From: Halalkalibacter krulwichiae
GTDB taxonomy: Bacteria; Bacillota; Bacilli; Bacillales; Bacillaceae_D
NCBI RefSeq assembly: GCF_002109385.1
Contig: NZ_CP020814.1
Span: forward strand, 4,363,501 to 4,427,500
DNA: 64,000 nt
Direction: 5' to 3'
Shown piece by piece: positions 25,788 through 34,814 of this stretch. Every line of letters begins with the position of its first letter. Position 1 is the first letter of the stretch. Both the position numbers and the translations under genes were made by a program. The notes under the pieces were generated by a model that saw nothing but the letters and a program-made list of their open reading frames with translations, had not been told where the DNA came from and made no database searches.

Positions 25788-26770
25788 ATGGCATATCAAC
25801 TCAACAGCAAGCTAACATCGTCTGAGCTATCTTAATTATGGAGTTCGTACATAGGGGATAGCTCAAGCGTGTATATTTCAACATTTCCTCGAACATGTTG
25901 AAGATGCACAAATAAAAAAAATCATCCAATTTGCCCACCAAAAGTGTCTTGAACATCTCCAGAGCATCCAAACACTCTTTACACAAGAAGGACATGAAGT
26001 ACCTGTTGGTTTTCATGGCGATAAAGATGTTACAACGGGTGCTCCTAGGATCTTTTCTGATATTCTCATGTTAGAGTACACCCATGAGTTTGCGAAGATC
26101 GGCGTCCGCGGCCACAGTGTCAATTTAACCGTTTCTACCCGCAAGGATTGATTGTACAGCCTTCTTTCAACAATGCCTAAGTGAAGCCGTTACGTTGTAT
26201 GAGTCTGCAAAGGATTTATTAGTGGAAAAAGGATTCTATATCTCATCGGGAATTCCAGAGATGACTCACAAAGTTGACTTTATTGAACATCAGAACTTTC
26301 TTGCAGGGTTTTTCGGTGATAAACGACCACTTGTTGCACCTGAAGTAACAAATCTATACGCAAACTTTCAACGTAATGCTCTAGGAATCGCTACAATACG
26401 TGCATTTTGCCAATCAGCGACATCAAAAGAGGTATATAAACATTTCGTTCGAGGAGAAGAAATCGGACGAAAACACTGTGAAGTTCTTGCTTCTCACTTA
26501 AAAGAACATAATTTGCAAGTCCCTCTCTCTTGGGACACTCATGTCATTGAATCATCAGCAAACGTTTTTTCAGATAAGTTAATGATGTTTGCAATTGTCA
26601 CATTAACCAATTTCAGCATGACTTTTTACGGGCTAGGTCTCGCAACAAGTTCAAAAAAAGACCTTGGAATTATGTACAATCGCTTTTTAGCTGAAATTCA
26701 ATTATATTCCGAAGATGGCGGCAATATCTTGATTGAAAATGCTTGGTTAGAGTCACCACCAAAAGTGTAA
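25788..26770 (+). pseudogene. DUF3231 protein, disrupted in its 5' half
   Basis: A DUF3231 protein should be about 325 aa. The start region MAYQLNSKLTSSELS meets a TAA at residue 16, then the frame shifts near 25870. It continues as HFLEHVEDAQIKKIIQFAHQ to HSVNLTVSTRKD, meets TGA at about 26150, and shifts again before FFQQCLSEAVTLYESAK. From 26195 a 191-codon frame to 26770 stays open (YESAKDLLVEKGFYISSG ... ENAWLESPPKV). At least one stop and two shifts make it non-functional unless split translation occurs. Confidence 0.85.
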
Positions 26771-26828
26771 AGATCAAACGACGAGAAAGGGCTTGATAAG
26801 AATATAGTGAAATCACTTATAGCTACGG

Positions 26829-26857
26829 GGGCGCCTCAAAAGATCTTTTGAGGCGTC
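26829..26857 (+). terminator. Terminator after the DUF3231 locus
   Basis: GCGCCTCAAAAG pairs with CTTTTGAGGCGT over 2 nt, followed by CTCTTCTT. Confidence 0.7.
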
Positions 26858-27076
26858 TCTTCTTAATGTACCAAACAACTTTTTGACTACTTTTATGGAA
26901 TGGACCACCTAAAATGATCTTTTTATGGTAAAATTGTAACAGTTTGAAGGTATGTAACGATACCTACTCTCATACATATCAATAAAAGTTCGCAATGAAG
27001 ACAATGCTTACAAAGACACTACTGCTTTTATGTGAGAATCTCATCCAATTTATGAAAAAGGAAAAGGAGACACGCT

Positions 27077-27235
27077 ATGAAAAACGAACAAGAATATCCA
27101 ACCTACTACAACGGTTATGGTGTAGAGAACATTCATTTGAACGACAACTCGAAAAATGTGATTATTTGCAAACCAAAAACGAGCTCCGAAAATGTAAGCT
27201 CGTTTAAGTATCCTTATTTTCAATTTATAAAGTAA
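27077..27235 (+). CDS. Possible 52-aa protein
   Basis: ATG 27077 follows AAAAGGAGACACGCT, a good ribosome site. The product MKNEQEYPTYYNGYGVENIH continues with LNDNSKNVIICKPKTSSENV and ends YFQFIK. It is Asn/Tyr-rich with no known motif. A terminator-like hairpin (27177-27205) lies inside the frame, which argues either for a short mRNA ending in the gene or against it being coding. Confidence 0.4.
   Translation: MKNEQEYPTYYNGYGVENIHLNDNSKNVIICKPKTSSENVSSFKYPYFQFIK
27177..27205 (+). terminator. Hairpin inside or after the 52-aa frame
   Basis: AAACGAGCT and AGCTCGTTT form a perfect 9-bp stem with an 11-nt loop; the sequence after it is AAGTATCCTTATTTT. Confidence 0.45.
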
Positions 27236-27287
27236 AGTAACTGCCATTACAATACTTCAAAAGCGACGGTAGCAAAGAGGTTGTTGA

Positions 27288-27914
27288 TTAGAATTTAGAA
27301 GCAACCTCAGCTGCTTTTGCTAAGCCATCATTAATAATTTCATCCGCTTTGTCTGGGAACTGGTTATGCCCTTCAATAATTACTGTTGAAATATCTTGAA
27401 TGCCCCAGAAGCTCATCATTGTATTAACATAGGTAACAGCCATTTCTGCTGCTTGTGCAGGGCCTTCTGAATAAACCCCACCTCTGGCATTTAATAATGC
27501 CACTTTTTTATCCGTCAACAAACCAACTGGTCCGTTCTCTGTATAACGGAATGTTTTGCCTGCTTGTGCTAAATAGTCTAAATATGTGTGTAATACTGCT
27601 GGAACAGTGAAATTCCATAATGGGAATGCAATTACTACTTTATCAGCTTCAAGGAATTGATTTAAATATTTTGTTACAACATTTGTTGCTTCTTCCTCAG
27701 ATGCCGTAAGCTCCATGCCTTTTCCTAACTTAAACATACCGTTAATTTTATCTGTGTCATAGTAAGGTAGATTTTCTGCGAAAAGATCAAGCTCTGTAAT
27801 CTCATCAGTAGGGTTTGCCTCTTTATAGCTATCAAGAAATGCTTGATAAAGCTTCACGCTAACTGCTTGCTCAATCGGTCTAGAATTTGCTTTAACGAAT
27901 AATACTTTTGCCAT
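27288..27914 (-). CDS. azoR: FMN-dependent NADH:quinone/azo reductase
   Basis: A 208-aa flavodoxin-like reductase. The FMN site is seen at VKANSRPIEQAVSV near the N-terminus; VIAFPLWNFTVPAVLHTYLD is the conserved PMxNF-type loop (here PLWNF); a GGVYSEGPA segment binds the isoalloxazine. It uses NADH to reduce quinones and azo compounds by two electrons. ATG 27914 follows GGAGGTTTTACAA. It sits directly downstream of a MarR gene, with two palindromic operators between them, so it is probably induced by electrophiles or quinones. Confidence 0.93.
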   Translation of the reverse strand: MAKVLFVKANSRPIEQAVSVKLYQAFLDSYKEANPTDEITELDLFAENLPYYDTDKINGMFKLGKGMELTASEEEATNVVTKYLNQFLEADKVVIAFPLWNFTVPAVLHTYLDYLAQAGKTFRYTENGPVGLLTDKKVALLNARGGVYSEGPAQAAEMAVTYVNTMMSFWGIQDISTVIIEGHNQFPDKADEIINDGLAKAAEVASKF

Positions 27915-27941
27915 TTGTAAAACCTCCAAAATATTGTTGTT

Positions 27942-27987
27942 GGTTGATATAGCAACCTTTTGATCTCGTATAGTTGTTATAGCAACT
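27942..27987 (-). promoter_or_regulatory. Two MarR-type operators upstream of azoR
   Basis: GGTTGATATAGCAACC (27942-27957) and AGTTGTTATAGCAACT (27972-27987) are near-identical palindromes 30 bp apart. The same core, GTTGCTATA, recurs ahead of marR at 28457. They are the expected binding sites of the adjacent regulator. Confidence 0.65.
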
Positions 27988-28006
27988 TATTAGTGCGAAT
28001 GTCGAA

Positions 28007-28441
28007 CTACAAACAAGTTCGGACATTGTCATTCATCTTTTCGAGCAATCGTTCTAATTGTAACAGCTCTTCCCGAGAAAACCCTTTACAGACGGTTTCA
28101 TTGAACTGTTCTGTAATTGGCAATACTTGTTCACCTAACTTCTCCCCGCAAGGAGTTAAATACAGCCTAATTGAACGCCGGTCATTCGGGCAATGAATTC
28201 TTTTGACAAAGCCTTTCTTTTCAAGGCTCGAGGCCATTCTAGCAATATTTGTTTTATCTTTATCAAGCTTTTCAACTAAGTAATTCTGTGTTAAACCATC
28301 CTTTTCCCAGAGCAGCATCATAATTAAATTCTGTTCTGGTGCAAGGTTAAACGGCTCTAGCTTAGCTTTGATCAGACTCGTTAAATACAAATCTGTTCGG
28401 TGAAGCTTAATACTGATATAGTCTTGAAAGGTAAACTTCAA
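28007..28441 (-). CDS. MarR-family transcriptional regulator
   Basis: 144 aa, starting at TTG after GAGGGATTCAC. It has a winged HTH: KDGLTQNYLVEKLDKDKTNI is the recognition-helix region, and FVKRIHCPNDRRSIRLYLT is the wing with the D-R-R-S-I-R-L signature of MarR. Helices at both ends form the dimer. It most likely represses azoR and itself through the GTTGCTATA sites on either side. It has Cys residues near the C-terminus that could sense thiol-reactive agents. Confidence 0.92.
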   Translation of the reverse strand: MKFTFQDYISIKLHRTDLYLTSLIKAKLEPFNLAPEQNLIMMLLWEKDGLTQNYLVEKLDKDKTNIARMASSLEKKGFVKRIHCPNDRRSIRLYLTPCGEKLGEQVLPITEQFNETVCKGFSREELLQLERLLEKMNDNVRTCL

Positions 28442-28456
28442 GTGAATCCCTCACTA

Positions 28457-28476
28457 TTAGTTGCTATACATACTAA
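28457..28476 (-). promoter_or_regulatory. MarR autoregulatory operator
   Basis: TTAGTTGCTATACATACTAA carries the GTTGCTATA half-site found twice before azoR, 16 bp upstream of the marR start codon. Confidence 0.5.
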
Positions 28477-28792
28477 CATAAAGTAAGTATAGTGCACTTT
28501 TTATTTTTGGTCAACTAGCTAGCTCTTTTGTTTCTATTTTAATTCAAAAGTACTAGTTGTATCAAGACCACCTTTTACCAATTGTGACTAAGGACGGAAA
28601 TACTACTAATAAACCGAAGCTGGAACATAACGAAAGTGTTTTTTGAAAATACAAACGATGACAACTTTAGCCGAGAGGAATGGGCGAGACCCCACAGCGC
28701 ATTAGGAGGGTACTGTAAAAGGTTGGTTTGTACCTTTTGCAGTGGCTTCCAGTTAGCACGTGGAGACTCACCATTCGACCTCGATCGTAATA
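28477..28792. other. Intergenic region after the RND gene
   Basis: No coding frame is supported. A hairpin at about 28708-28743 (ACTG-AAAAGGT with ACCTTTT-CAGT) may end the RND transcript (minus). The stretch 28670-28700 (GCCGAGAGGAATGGGCGAG) has the look of a short intergenic repeat, but no second copy was seen here. Confidence 0.4.
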
Positions 28793-31700
28793 TTATGCCT
28801 TCCTTAATTTAGCTTGTAAAAGATACAAGGCTGGCACGATAAACAAGGTTAATAAGGTCGAGAAGATCAATCCTGAAACAATCGCAATTCCGAGCGGCTT
28901 AAATAACGTACTATTTCCAAGCGCGACCGGAAGTAGTCCAGCAATTGATGTTAAAGTCGTTAAGACAATCGGACGAAAGCGTTGTTCAGCAGCAATGATC
29001 ACAGCTTCAACTGGGTCAGTCCCCTCTTTACGACGTTGCTCAATAAATTCAATTAATACAATTCCATTTCGAACGACAATACCAGCCAAACTCACGGCCC
29101 CCATCATCGACATGAAGCCTAGACCAGTTTGGGTGATAAAGAGTCCAATCAAAGCACCGGCAACAGCCAAGTAAACGGTACTCATAATTAAGATCGGCAT
29201 CATCAATGAATAGAACTGAATTGCAATAACGATTAAAATTAAGAACACAACGACAATAAAGATCTTTCCAATATCAATAAACACATCAGTTCTAGCGGAT
29301 GCTTCCCCGCCGATATCAATTGTATATCCTGCCTCATCAACGACTTGTTGTAAGTCATCTCTTGTCTCATTTAGAATCTCATCAGTCGTTCTTTCTCCAC
29401 TAGGATAAGCCCTAACAGTAACCGTTCTTACCCCATTTTGATGAGGGATGTTCGGCTGAGAAAGAACTTCTTCGACCGTTACAACATCTTCAAGCACGAC
29501 AGCTCCTGCTCTTGTCGATGGCAGTGAAATCTCACTTAACAATTGAGTCGTCGGCTCCTGATCAATCGCATAACGTACGTTAAGGTCAATTAACTGATCT
29601 TCTATCTCCAACTGTCCTAATGGGATTCCCTCTCCAATTAAGCGTAACGCTTGAGCAAGATCTGCACTCGTAATTCCACTCGCTTCAAGTTCGTCACGAT
29701 TTGGAATCACATTATACGTTTCAAGCGCTGCCCCAACATCATCATCAACGTTACTAACCCCTGTAGTTTCTGATAAAATCTCTTTCATTTCATCGGCCAT
29801 TTCTGTTAGACGGTCAATCGATTGTCCGCTCACTTGAATGGCGATCGGCGCTCCAACAGGCGGGCCTGATTCAATCATGGAAGCAGTAAAACGCTTATCA
29901 GGGAATTGCTCTTTCAATATTTGATTCCAAGTATCTCTAGCGTCTCGTGTCGTAATCTTCTCTGAATTAATAAAAACAAAGAAATTGGCAATATGGTTAC
30001 CAGTTGCCCCACCGCCACTAGCGCCAAATAAACGTGGAATATTCGTACCGACATAAGTAGATACAGATTCAACATAATCTAACCCTGTCAAGAACTGTTC
30101 TACTTCTTTAGACTGCTGTTTTGTTTCTGTTAGCGATGTTCCTTCCGGTAGCTTCATCTCGACAAACACTTCTTCTCGATCTGTATCCGGGAAAAACTCA
30201 AGTGGGATAAACGGAATTAGCGCATAAGCTGCTGTTCCAAGTGCAAATCCAATTAGCACTGTCAGAAGTGGACGACGGCTCACTTTTAACATTAACCTAG
30301 CACTATAAATATGGGCCGCTTTGTCAAACAATTTCCAAAGCAATCCTGCTGATTTTCGCTCAGCTGATTGTTTGTTCCGACGCTCTTGAAGAGTTCGATA
30401 AGTTGGAATTAAAAACAAAGCAACAACGGTTGAGGCAATCATCGTTGCCACTAACACGGCTGGCAGTGGTCGAATAAATCCTCCTGCCTCCCCCGGTAAC
30501 AATAACAACGGCAAAAAAGTAAATACAACCGTTAGTGTCGAAGTAATAACAGAAACAGCCACTTCCTTCGTTCCATTAATCGCAGCATCTAAAGGCTGTT
30601 CACCAAGTTGTAGCCTTCGCTCAATGTTTTCATTTACAACAATCCCATCATCAACTAAGATCCCAAGAGCAATAATAAGCGCGATTAGAGAGATTTGGTT
30701 TAAATCAATCCCAATAAACGGATAAATGATCGCTCCTAAACTAAGCGATACCGGAATAGCCAAAGCGACACTGAATGCCGTTGGAATGTTTAAACCAAGG
30801 GAACAAACCAATAAGACAGACACAATCGCAATGATAAAGGAAAGACCTAGATCTTTAAACAACTCGCTTACTAAATCAGCTTGCGAATAGAGAAGCGAAA
30901 GCTCTACACCCTCTGGTATATCAACCCTCATCTCTTCAATGAACCGATCGAGTGACTTCTGAGCTTGTGTGACGCTCGCTCCTTCCTTTAAATAAAATGT
31001 TAGCGAAATCGCTTCTTCCCCGTTAAACGCCACTTTCTCTGACGGTTCTTTAAACGTCTCGCGTAAACTTGCAACATCAGCAAGAGTGATGATTCCGTCT
31101 TCTTCTGAAAACCCAACAGGTAGTGTCTCGAGCTCAGCTAAAGAATCATAAGTTTGTAGCTCGACACGGTAGTCATATGCCTCTGTCTGCCATTGTCCTG
31201 GAGGCAGTGCACTTGTTTCTCCATTTAACACACCTATAACCTGATCAGTCGTAATGCGATAATTAGTAAGAGCTTCATCGTCGAGCTCAAGTACAATTTC
31301 TTTTTCTAACGTTCCATCAGCTTGAACAAACGTAATGTCATCAAGCTGAATGAGACGCTTATTCCAACGCTCAATCCACTCGTTCACTGCTTCGAGCTTC
31401 TCTTCATCATCAAGTGTAACTTGATAAGTAGCAAGTCCTTGAATACCCAGTTCACTATTTACCTGAGGGGCATTCGCCTCATCAGGAAATCTCGCTGTTG
31501 CATCTGCTACTCTCTGTCGCACTTCATTCCAAATCGGATCAGCATCAACTCCACTTTCTAGTTGAACCGATACCAACGAGATACCAGGACTTGAAACGGA
31601 AGAAATCGAAGAAATCTCACTTATCTGTTCTAGCTCTGTCTCAATTTCATTCGTAATATTTTGTTCGACTTGCTCAGCTCCTGCACCAGGATAGATCGTT

Positions 31701-31835
31701 GTTATTTGCGCAATAGCCGGACTCGTCTCCGGTATTTCTCTTTGAGGCAATTGTATAAAACTTAATATTCCAACCAACGTAAACATTAAGAAAAACAAAA
31801 TGGTGCTTTCGTTTTCGAATCAACCATGAAATCAT
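28793..31835 (-). pseudogene. RND-family efflux transporter (AcrB/SwrC type), 5' frameshift
   Basis: About 1013 aa, a 12-helix proton-driven exporter. ATG 31835 has GGAGGA upstream and reads MISWLIRKRK; then the frame breaks near 31803. The rest opens FFLMFTLVGILSFIQLPQRE and is intact to 28793. It includes porter-domain repeats, NIPTAFSVALAIPVSLSLGA, the TM4 charged motif GILVDDGIVVNEN, and MSMMGAVSLAGIVVRNGIVL. One extra base (or two missing) next to AAAGCACC causes the break. A TTG at 31798 could start a product lacking only the short cytoplasmic N-terminus, but it has no ribosome site. Confidence 0.85.
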
Positions 31836-32000
31836 TATCGATTCCTCCACCCTCAATATCTTTCATTTCATTGTATATTGATTATACAATTGTTAAACAA
31901 AATTTAAAAGTTTTATGCATTCATTATATTTTGATTTCAGCTGGTATATTGTTCTTGTGGTGAGAATGCAAGGAGTATGAGGGTTAAAAACAAAAAGAAA
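31836..32000. other. Promoter-side region of the RND gene
   Basis: Noncoding and AT-rich, between the RND start and the terminator at 32001. It contains the RND ribosome site (GGTGGAGGAATCG just before 31835). Confidence 0.5.
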
Positions 32001-32045
32001 AGGGTTGTTCTATAAAGTCTAATTTCGACCTTATAGAACAACCCT
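32001..32045 (-). terminator. Terminator, 15-bp perfect stem
   Basis: AGGGTTGTTCTATAA pairs with TTATAGAACAACCCT; on the minus strand TTTCTTTTTGTTTTT follows. It ends transcription from the lipoprotein gene before the RND gene. A second hairpin (ACCTAAAG with CTTTAGGT, about 32074-32103) lies just upstream. Confidence 0.8.
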
Positions 32046-32150
32046 GGAGCAATGATTGGACCGCTACCTCAAACCTAAAGAGGAAGAAACCTCCCCTTTA
32101 GGTCGAGCAGCAAGCGAAGTCATCGCCATTTTATTTTAGCCTCTGCTTAA

Positions 32151-32432
32151 TTAGTTCGTTTCTTCATCCATTTCTTCTTCATCAGCAAGCTCATCGCCTG
32201 TTTCATCCTCAACATCTACATCAATTTCCTCTTCTGTATCGAATTCAGGATCTTCTAATGCAGGCTCTTCATCGATTGGCTCATCCATTGGAGCTTCCTC
32301 TTCTAATGCTGGATCTGTTACTGCTGGATCTTCTTCTAATACTGGATCTTCCTCTGCAGGTGCTCCACAAGCTGTAATTACTCCTAGTGATAAAACAGCA
32401 GCTGCTGTTGTCATTAAAAATTTCTTTTTCAT
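32151..32432 (-). CDS. Acidic lipoprotein
   Basis: 93 aa from the ATG of MKKKFLMTT, 8 nt after GGGGG. The lipoprotein signal ends LSLGVITAC, then GAPAEEDPVLEEDPAV. The mature part is almost only Glu, Asp, Pro, Ala and Leu in loose repeats (DPALEEEAP, EPALEDPEF). Strongly acidic exported proteins are frequent in alkaliphiles, where surface acidity is thought to hold cations; the specific role is unknown. Confidence 0.8.
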   Translation of the reverse strand: MKKKFLMTTAAAVLSLGVITACGAPAEEDPVLEEDPAVTDPALEEEAPMDEPIDEEPALEDPEFDTEEEIDVDVEDETGDELADEEEMDEETN

Positions 32433-32634
32433 TTTCATTACCCCCAATTAAAAAATGTGACTAGCAGATAAAATCTCTCTCTGCTGTTAGTCTGTGTGTA
32501 TCTTAGCAAGATTATTCGCATGCGTCTATGAAATGCGTGCATTTTTGGAAATGTCCTACCAAATCCACAACTTCTTTCATCTTTTCTCATAACAATCTCG
32601 AATAAATATGGGAAATATATCTAATTTTAAAAAG

Positions 32635-32670
32635 AAAAAGAGCTACTCCTTATTAAGAGTAGCTCTTTTT
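32635..32670 (-). terminator. Terminator of fabZ
   Basis: AAAAAGAGCTACTC pairs with GAGTAGCTCTTTTT over 8 nt, 6 nt past the fabZ stop. Confidence 0.85.
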
Positions 32671-32676
32671 ACATCA

Positions 32677-33105
32677 TTATTTTGTTCCTAAAGCAAAGGT
32701 GATATCCGTTTCACACGCGACTTCTCCATTTACCGTCGCAATTGCATGGCCCTTGCCAACTGGCCCTTTTACTCGCGTTAACTCAACTTCAAGTCTTAAT
32801 TGATCACCTGGTCTCACTTGCTTTTTAAAGCGGCAATTGTTAATCCCTCCAAAAAATGCAAGCTTGCCTCTATTTTCTTCTTTCTTTAAGATGGCAACCG
32901 CTCCAACTTGTGCTAGAGCTTCCACAATTAATACACCTGGCATAACAGGGTATTCAGGGAAATGCCCATTAAAAAACTCTTCATTTGCTGTAACATTTTT
33001 TATGCCGACAGCACGTTTTCCTTCTTCGACTTCTTCAATTCGATCAATTAATAAAAACGGATAGCGATGTGGAATAATTTCTTTAATTTCATCAACTGTT
33101 AACAT
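32677..33105 (-). CDS. fabZ: (3R)-hydroxyacyl-ACP dehydratase
   Basis: 142 aa, a hotdog-fold enzyme that dehydrates 3-hydroxyacyl-ACP in fatty acid elongation. [13 protein letters not shown] starts the fold. The active-site His is in [20 protein letters not shown] and the Glu is in the same motif. Length and start ([10 protein letters not shown]) are standard. Placement after the flagellar genes matches the Bacillus gene order (ywpB/fabZ near flhOP). Confidence 0.97.
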   Translation of the reverse strand: MLTVDEIKEIIPHRYPFLLIDRIEEVEEGKRAVGIKNVTANEEFFNGHFPEYPVMPGVLIVEALAQVGAVAILKKEENRGKLAFFGGINNCRFKKQVRPGDQLRLEVELTRVKGPVGKGHAIATVNGEVACETDITFALGTK

Positions 33106-33214
33106 GACCGTTCATCCTTCCAATTCAACTTTTCAACAATTATACCATATTTGTGGAACTGTCTAACAAGCCCCAAGGAAACGAATAAAAAAAAAGAATG
33201 ACCTTGAAAAAAGA

Positions 33215-33733
33215 TCACTCCCCTTTAATCATATCAATAATATGGTACCACGTATCTGGCTCTAGAGCCTCTTTTGGCTCCCCACCGCCAATGACTCCAT
33301 AGCCAACAAGCAAGCCGACAATTAAACTGCCTCCAATCAACAGAATCGAAATCACAATACGAAGCCAAATGGGAATTAATCGAAGTCTCGGCTTTTTCTC
33401 ACGTTTCTTTCTTCTGTCTTCTCTTGATTCAGCTTCTTCTGCTTCCTTTGCTGTCACAACAGTTGCAGGAGCCTGTGTACCGAGGTCCGTCTCCTGTTTT
33501 GCCTCTTGGCTTTCAGAATCCTCCTGAGCTTTCGATTGTTCTTCGATCACTTCTTGAGCACCTAGTTGTTCTTCCACCGCATCTTCTTCCTCACGAATTG
33601 AAGTCTCGACTAAGTCTTGCTCTTGCCCAGAGCTTTCCTCATTCATATCTGTCTTCATTTCGCCTGAAGTGGATTCTTGCTGTTGTTCAAGCTCTGTATG
33701 TGGATTTTCTTGGTTTGATCGTTTTTCGCTCAT
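33215..33733 (-). CDS. EpuA-like membrane protein (DNA-directed RNA polymerase subunit beta family)
   Basis: 172 aa. A long acidic, Gln/Glu-rich N-terminus (1-105), a basic patch (REDRRKKREKKPRLRLIPIW), one membrane helix (about 121-143), and a short outside tail ending EPDTWYHIIDMIKGE. The basic patch-helix-G-YGVIG pattern is that of the EpuA family, often misleadingly named RNA polymerase beta; it is not a polymerase subunit by sequence. It follows flhP, with which it may be co-transcribed. Confidence 0.8.
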   Translation of the reverse strand: MSEKRSNQENPHTELEQQQESTSGEMKTDMNEESSGQEQDLVETSIREEEDAVEEQLGAQEVIEEQSKAQEDSESQEAKQETDLGTQAPATVVTAKEAEEAESREDRRKKREKKPRLRLIPIWLRIVISILLIGGSLIVGLLVGYGVIGGGEPKEALEPDTWYHIIDMIKGE

Positions 33734-33777
33734 CGTTCTCTCCTCAAATCGCAGCAGGATGATTAGGTACGGAACAG

Positions 33778-34617
33778 TTATCTCCGTAACCCATTCACCA
33801 ATCCTGCCATATCATCAGCCATAGAGATGGCTCTTGAATTAAATTGGTAATGTCGTTGTGCCATCATTAATTCATTCATTTCATTACCTAAGTCTACATT
33901 GGAACCCTCAAGCGTTCCTTGAGAAACCCGCCCGTTTACTGCTGCAGCTTCCAACACATCTCCTGCAGCAAGTCCAAGTGCCGCAAAGTTAGGCAATCGA
34001 TATAACTGATCTCCAATTGAATCAAGCAATTGCGGTTTCAGCACTCGCGTTAAACCGAACTCGCCTATATTTTCAACCGTGCCATCCGTTAGCGTCACAA
34101 GCAACTGTCCTTCTTCATTTAAACTAATAGATTGAAAGTTTAAAGGCAAGGTAATTCGGTCCCCATTTTGATCTAAAACGAAATCGCCATTGCTTGTCAC
34201 AATCGTAAGCTGATTTGGATTTCCAGGGTTTTCACTAAAATAAAATGTACCATCACGCGATAAACGTTCAACAGGATTCCCGTTCTCCATCGTTTGAATT
34301 CGGAAGAAATGATTTTTATCCGTAATCGCAAAATCAAGCTCTCGATCTGTATTAATGAATGGACCTTGCTCGAGTCTCAAAGCCGTTTCGGCAATCTTCG
34401 CCCCCGAACCTACTCGTATGCCATTTGGCGTTAACCTTCCGACTTCATTTTGAGCATTAGGCTGAGTATGCACTTGCTGAAAAAGCAAATCAGAAAACGT
34501 TGCCTCTCTGCGTTTGAAACCAGTCGTATTAGAGTTAGCAAGGTTATGTGAAATGGTATCCATCTTTCGTTGCAACTGCCCCATCGTAACAGAAGCAGAG
34601 ATCATCGAAGTATTCAT
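33778..34617 (-). CDS. flhP: Flagellar hook-basal body protein FlhP
   Basis: 279 aa, FlgG/FlgF-type rod protein. N-terminal KMDTISHNLANSNTTGFKRR is the rod signature ANxxTxGFK; the C-terminal EMNELMMAQRHYQFNSRAIS helix forms the coiled-coil partner. The ATG at 34617 follows GAGGGATGACA. It is exported by the flagellar type III system without a signal peptide. Paired with flhO upstream (about 186 bp), separated by a repeat element. Confidence 0.92.
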   Translation of the reverse strand: MNTSMISASVTMGQLQRKMDTISHNLANSNTTGFKRREATFSDLLFQQVHTQPNAQNEVGRLTPNGIRVGSGAKIAETALRLEQGPFINTDRELDFAITDKNHFFRIQTMENGNPVERLSRDGTFYFSENPGNPNQLTIVTSNGDFVLDQNGDRITLPLNFQSISLNEEGQLLVTLTDGTVENIGEFGLTRVLKPQLLDSIGDQLYRLPNFAALGLAAGDVLEAAAVNGRVSQGTLEGSNVDLGNEMNELMMAQRHYQFNSRAISMADDMAGLVNGLRR

Positions 34618-34681
34618 TGTCATCCCTCTTTTGTTGTAATGATCTTCTTTTAGTGAAGTTTTTGGTTAGCTAAGTACCCCG

Positions 34682-34814
34682 GGCAATGGCTACGCTTAGC
34701 ACGCGCGCCTTTTAGGAGAAGTTCGCTCCTAAAAGGCTTAAAAGATAGCAGCGGCTTCGCTCATTGCTGGAAAGATCTAAGAAAAGGGAAGTTCGCCTTT
34801 TCTTAGATCTTTCC
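34682..34814 (-). repeat. Stop-codon foldback element, copy 1 (3' of flhO)
   Basis: Two parts. Hairpin A: GGAAAGATCTAAGAAAAGG (34769-34787) and its exact complement (34796-34814, 19 bp) enclose GAAGTTCG; the right arm contains the flhO stop (34803-34805) and the last two and a half codons. Module B (34682-34768): GCAATG...CATTGC ends, with inner stem GCCTTTTAGGAG (34707) and CTCCTAAAAGGC (34726) around AAGTTCG. Copies 2 and 3 lie at 35913 and 61548. Confidence 0.85.

Noticed and set aside
26995..27207. 70-codon plus-strand frame before azoR
   Set aside because: No ribosome site, composition unlike a protein, and it overlaps the better-supported 52-codon frame; it ends in a hairpin.
28670..28745. 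Copy of a known Bacillus intergenic repeat
   Set aside because: Only a vague resemblance and no second copy in this window.
34769..34814. Ordinary intrinsic terminators as full explanation of the foldback hairpins
   Set aside because: No U-tract follows the stems, the loops and a flanking module are conserved between unrelated genes, and the stems are perfect over 17-19 bp including stop codons.
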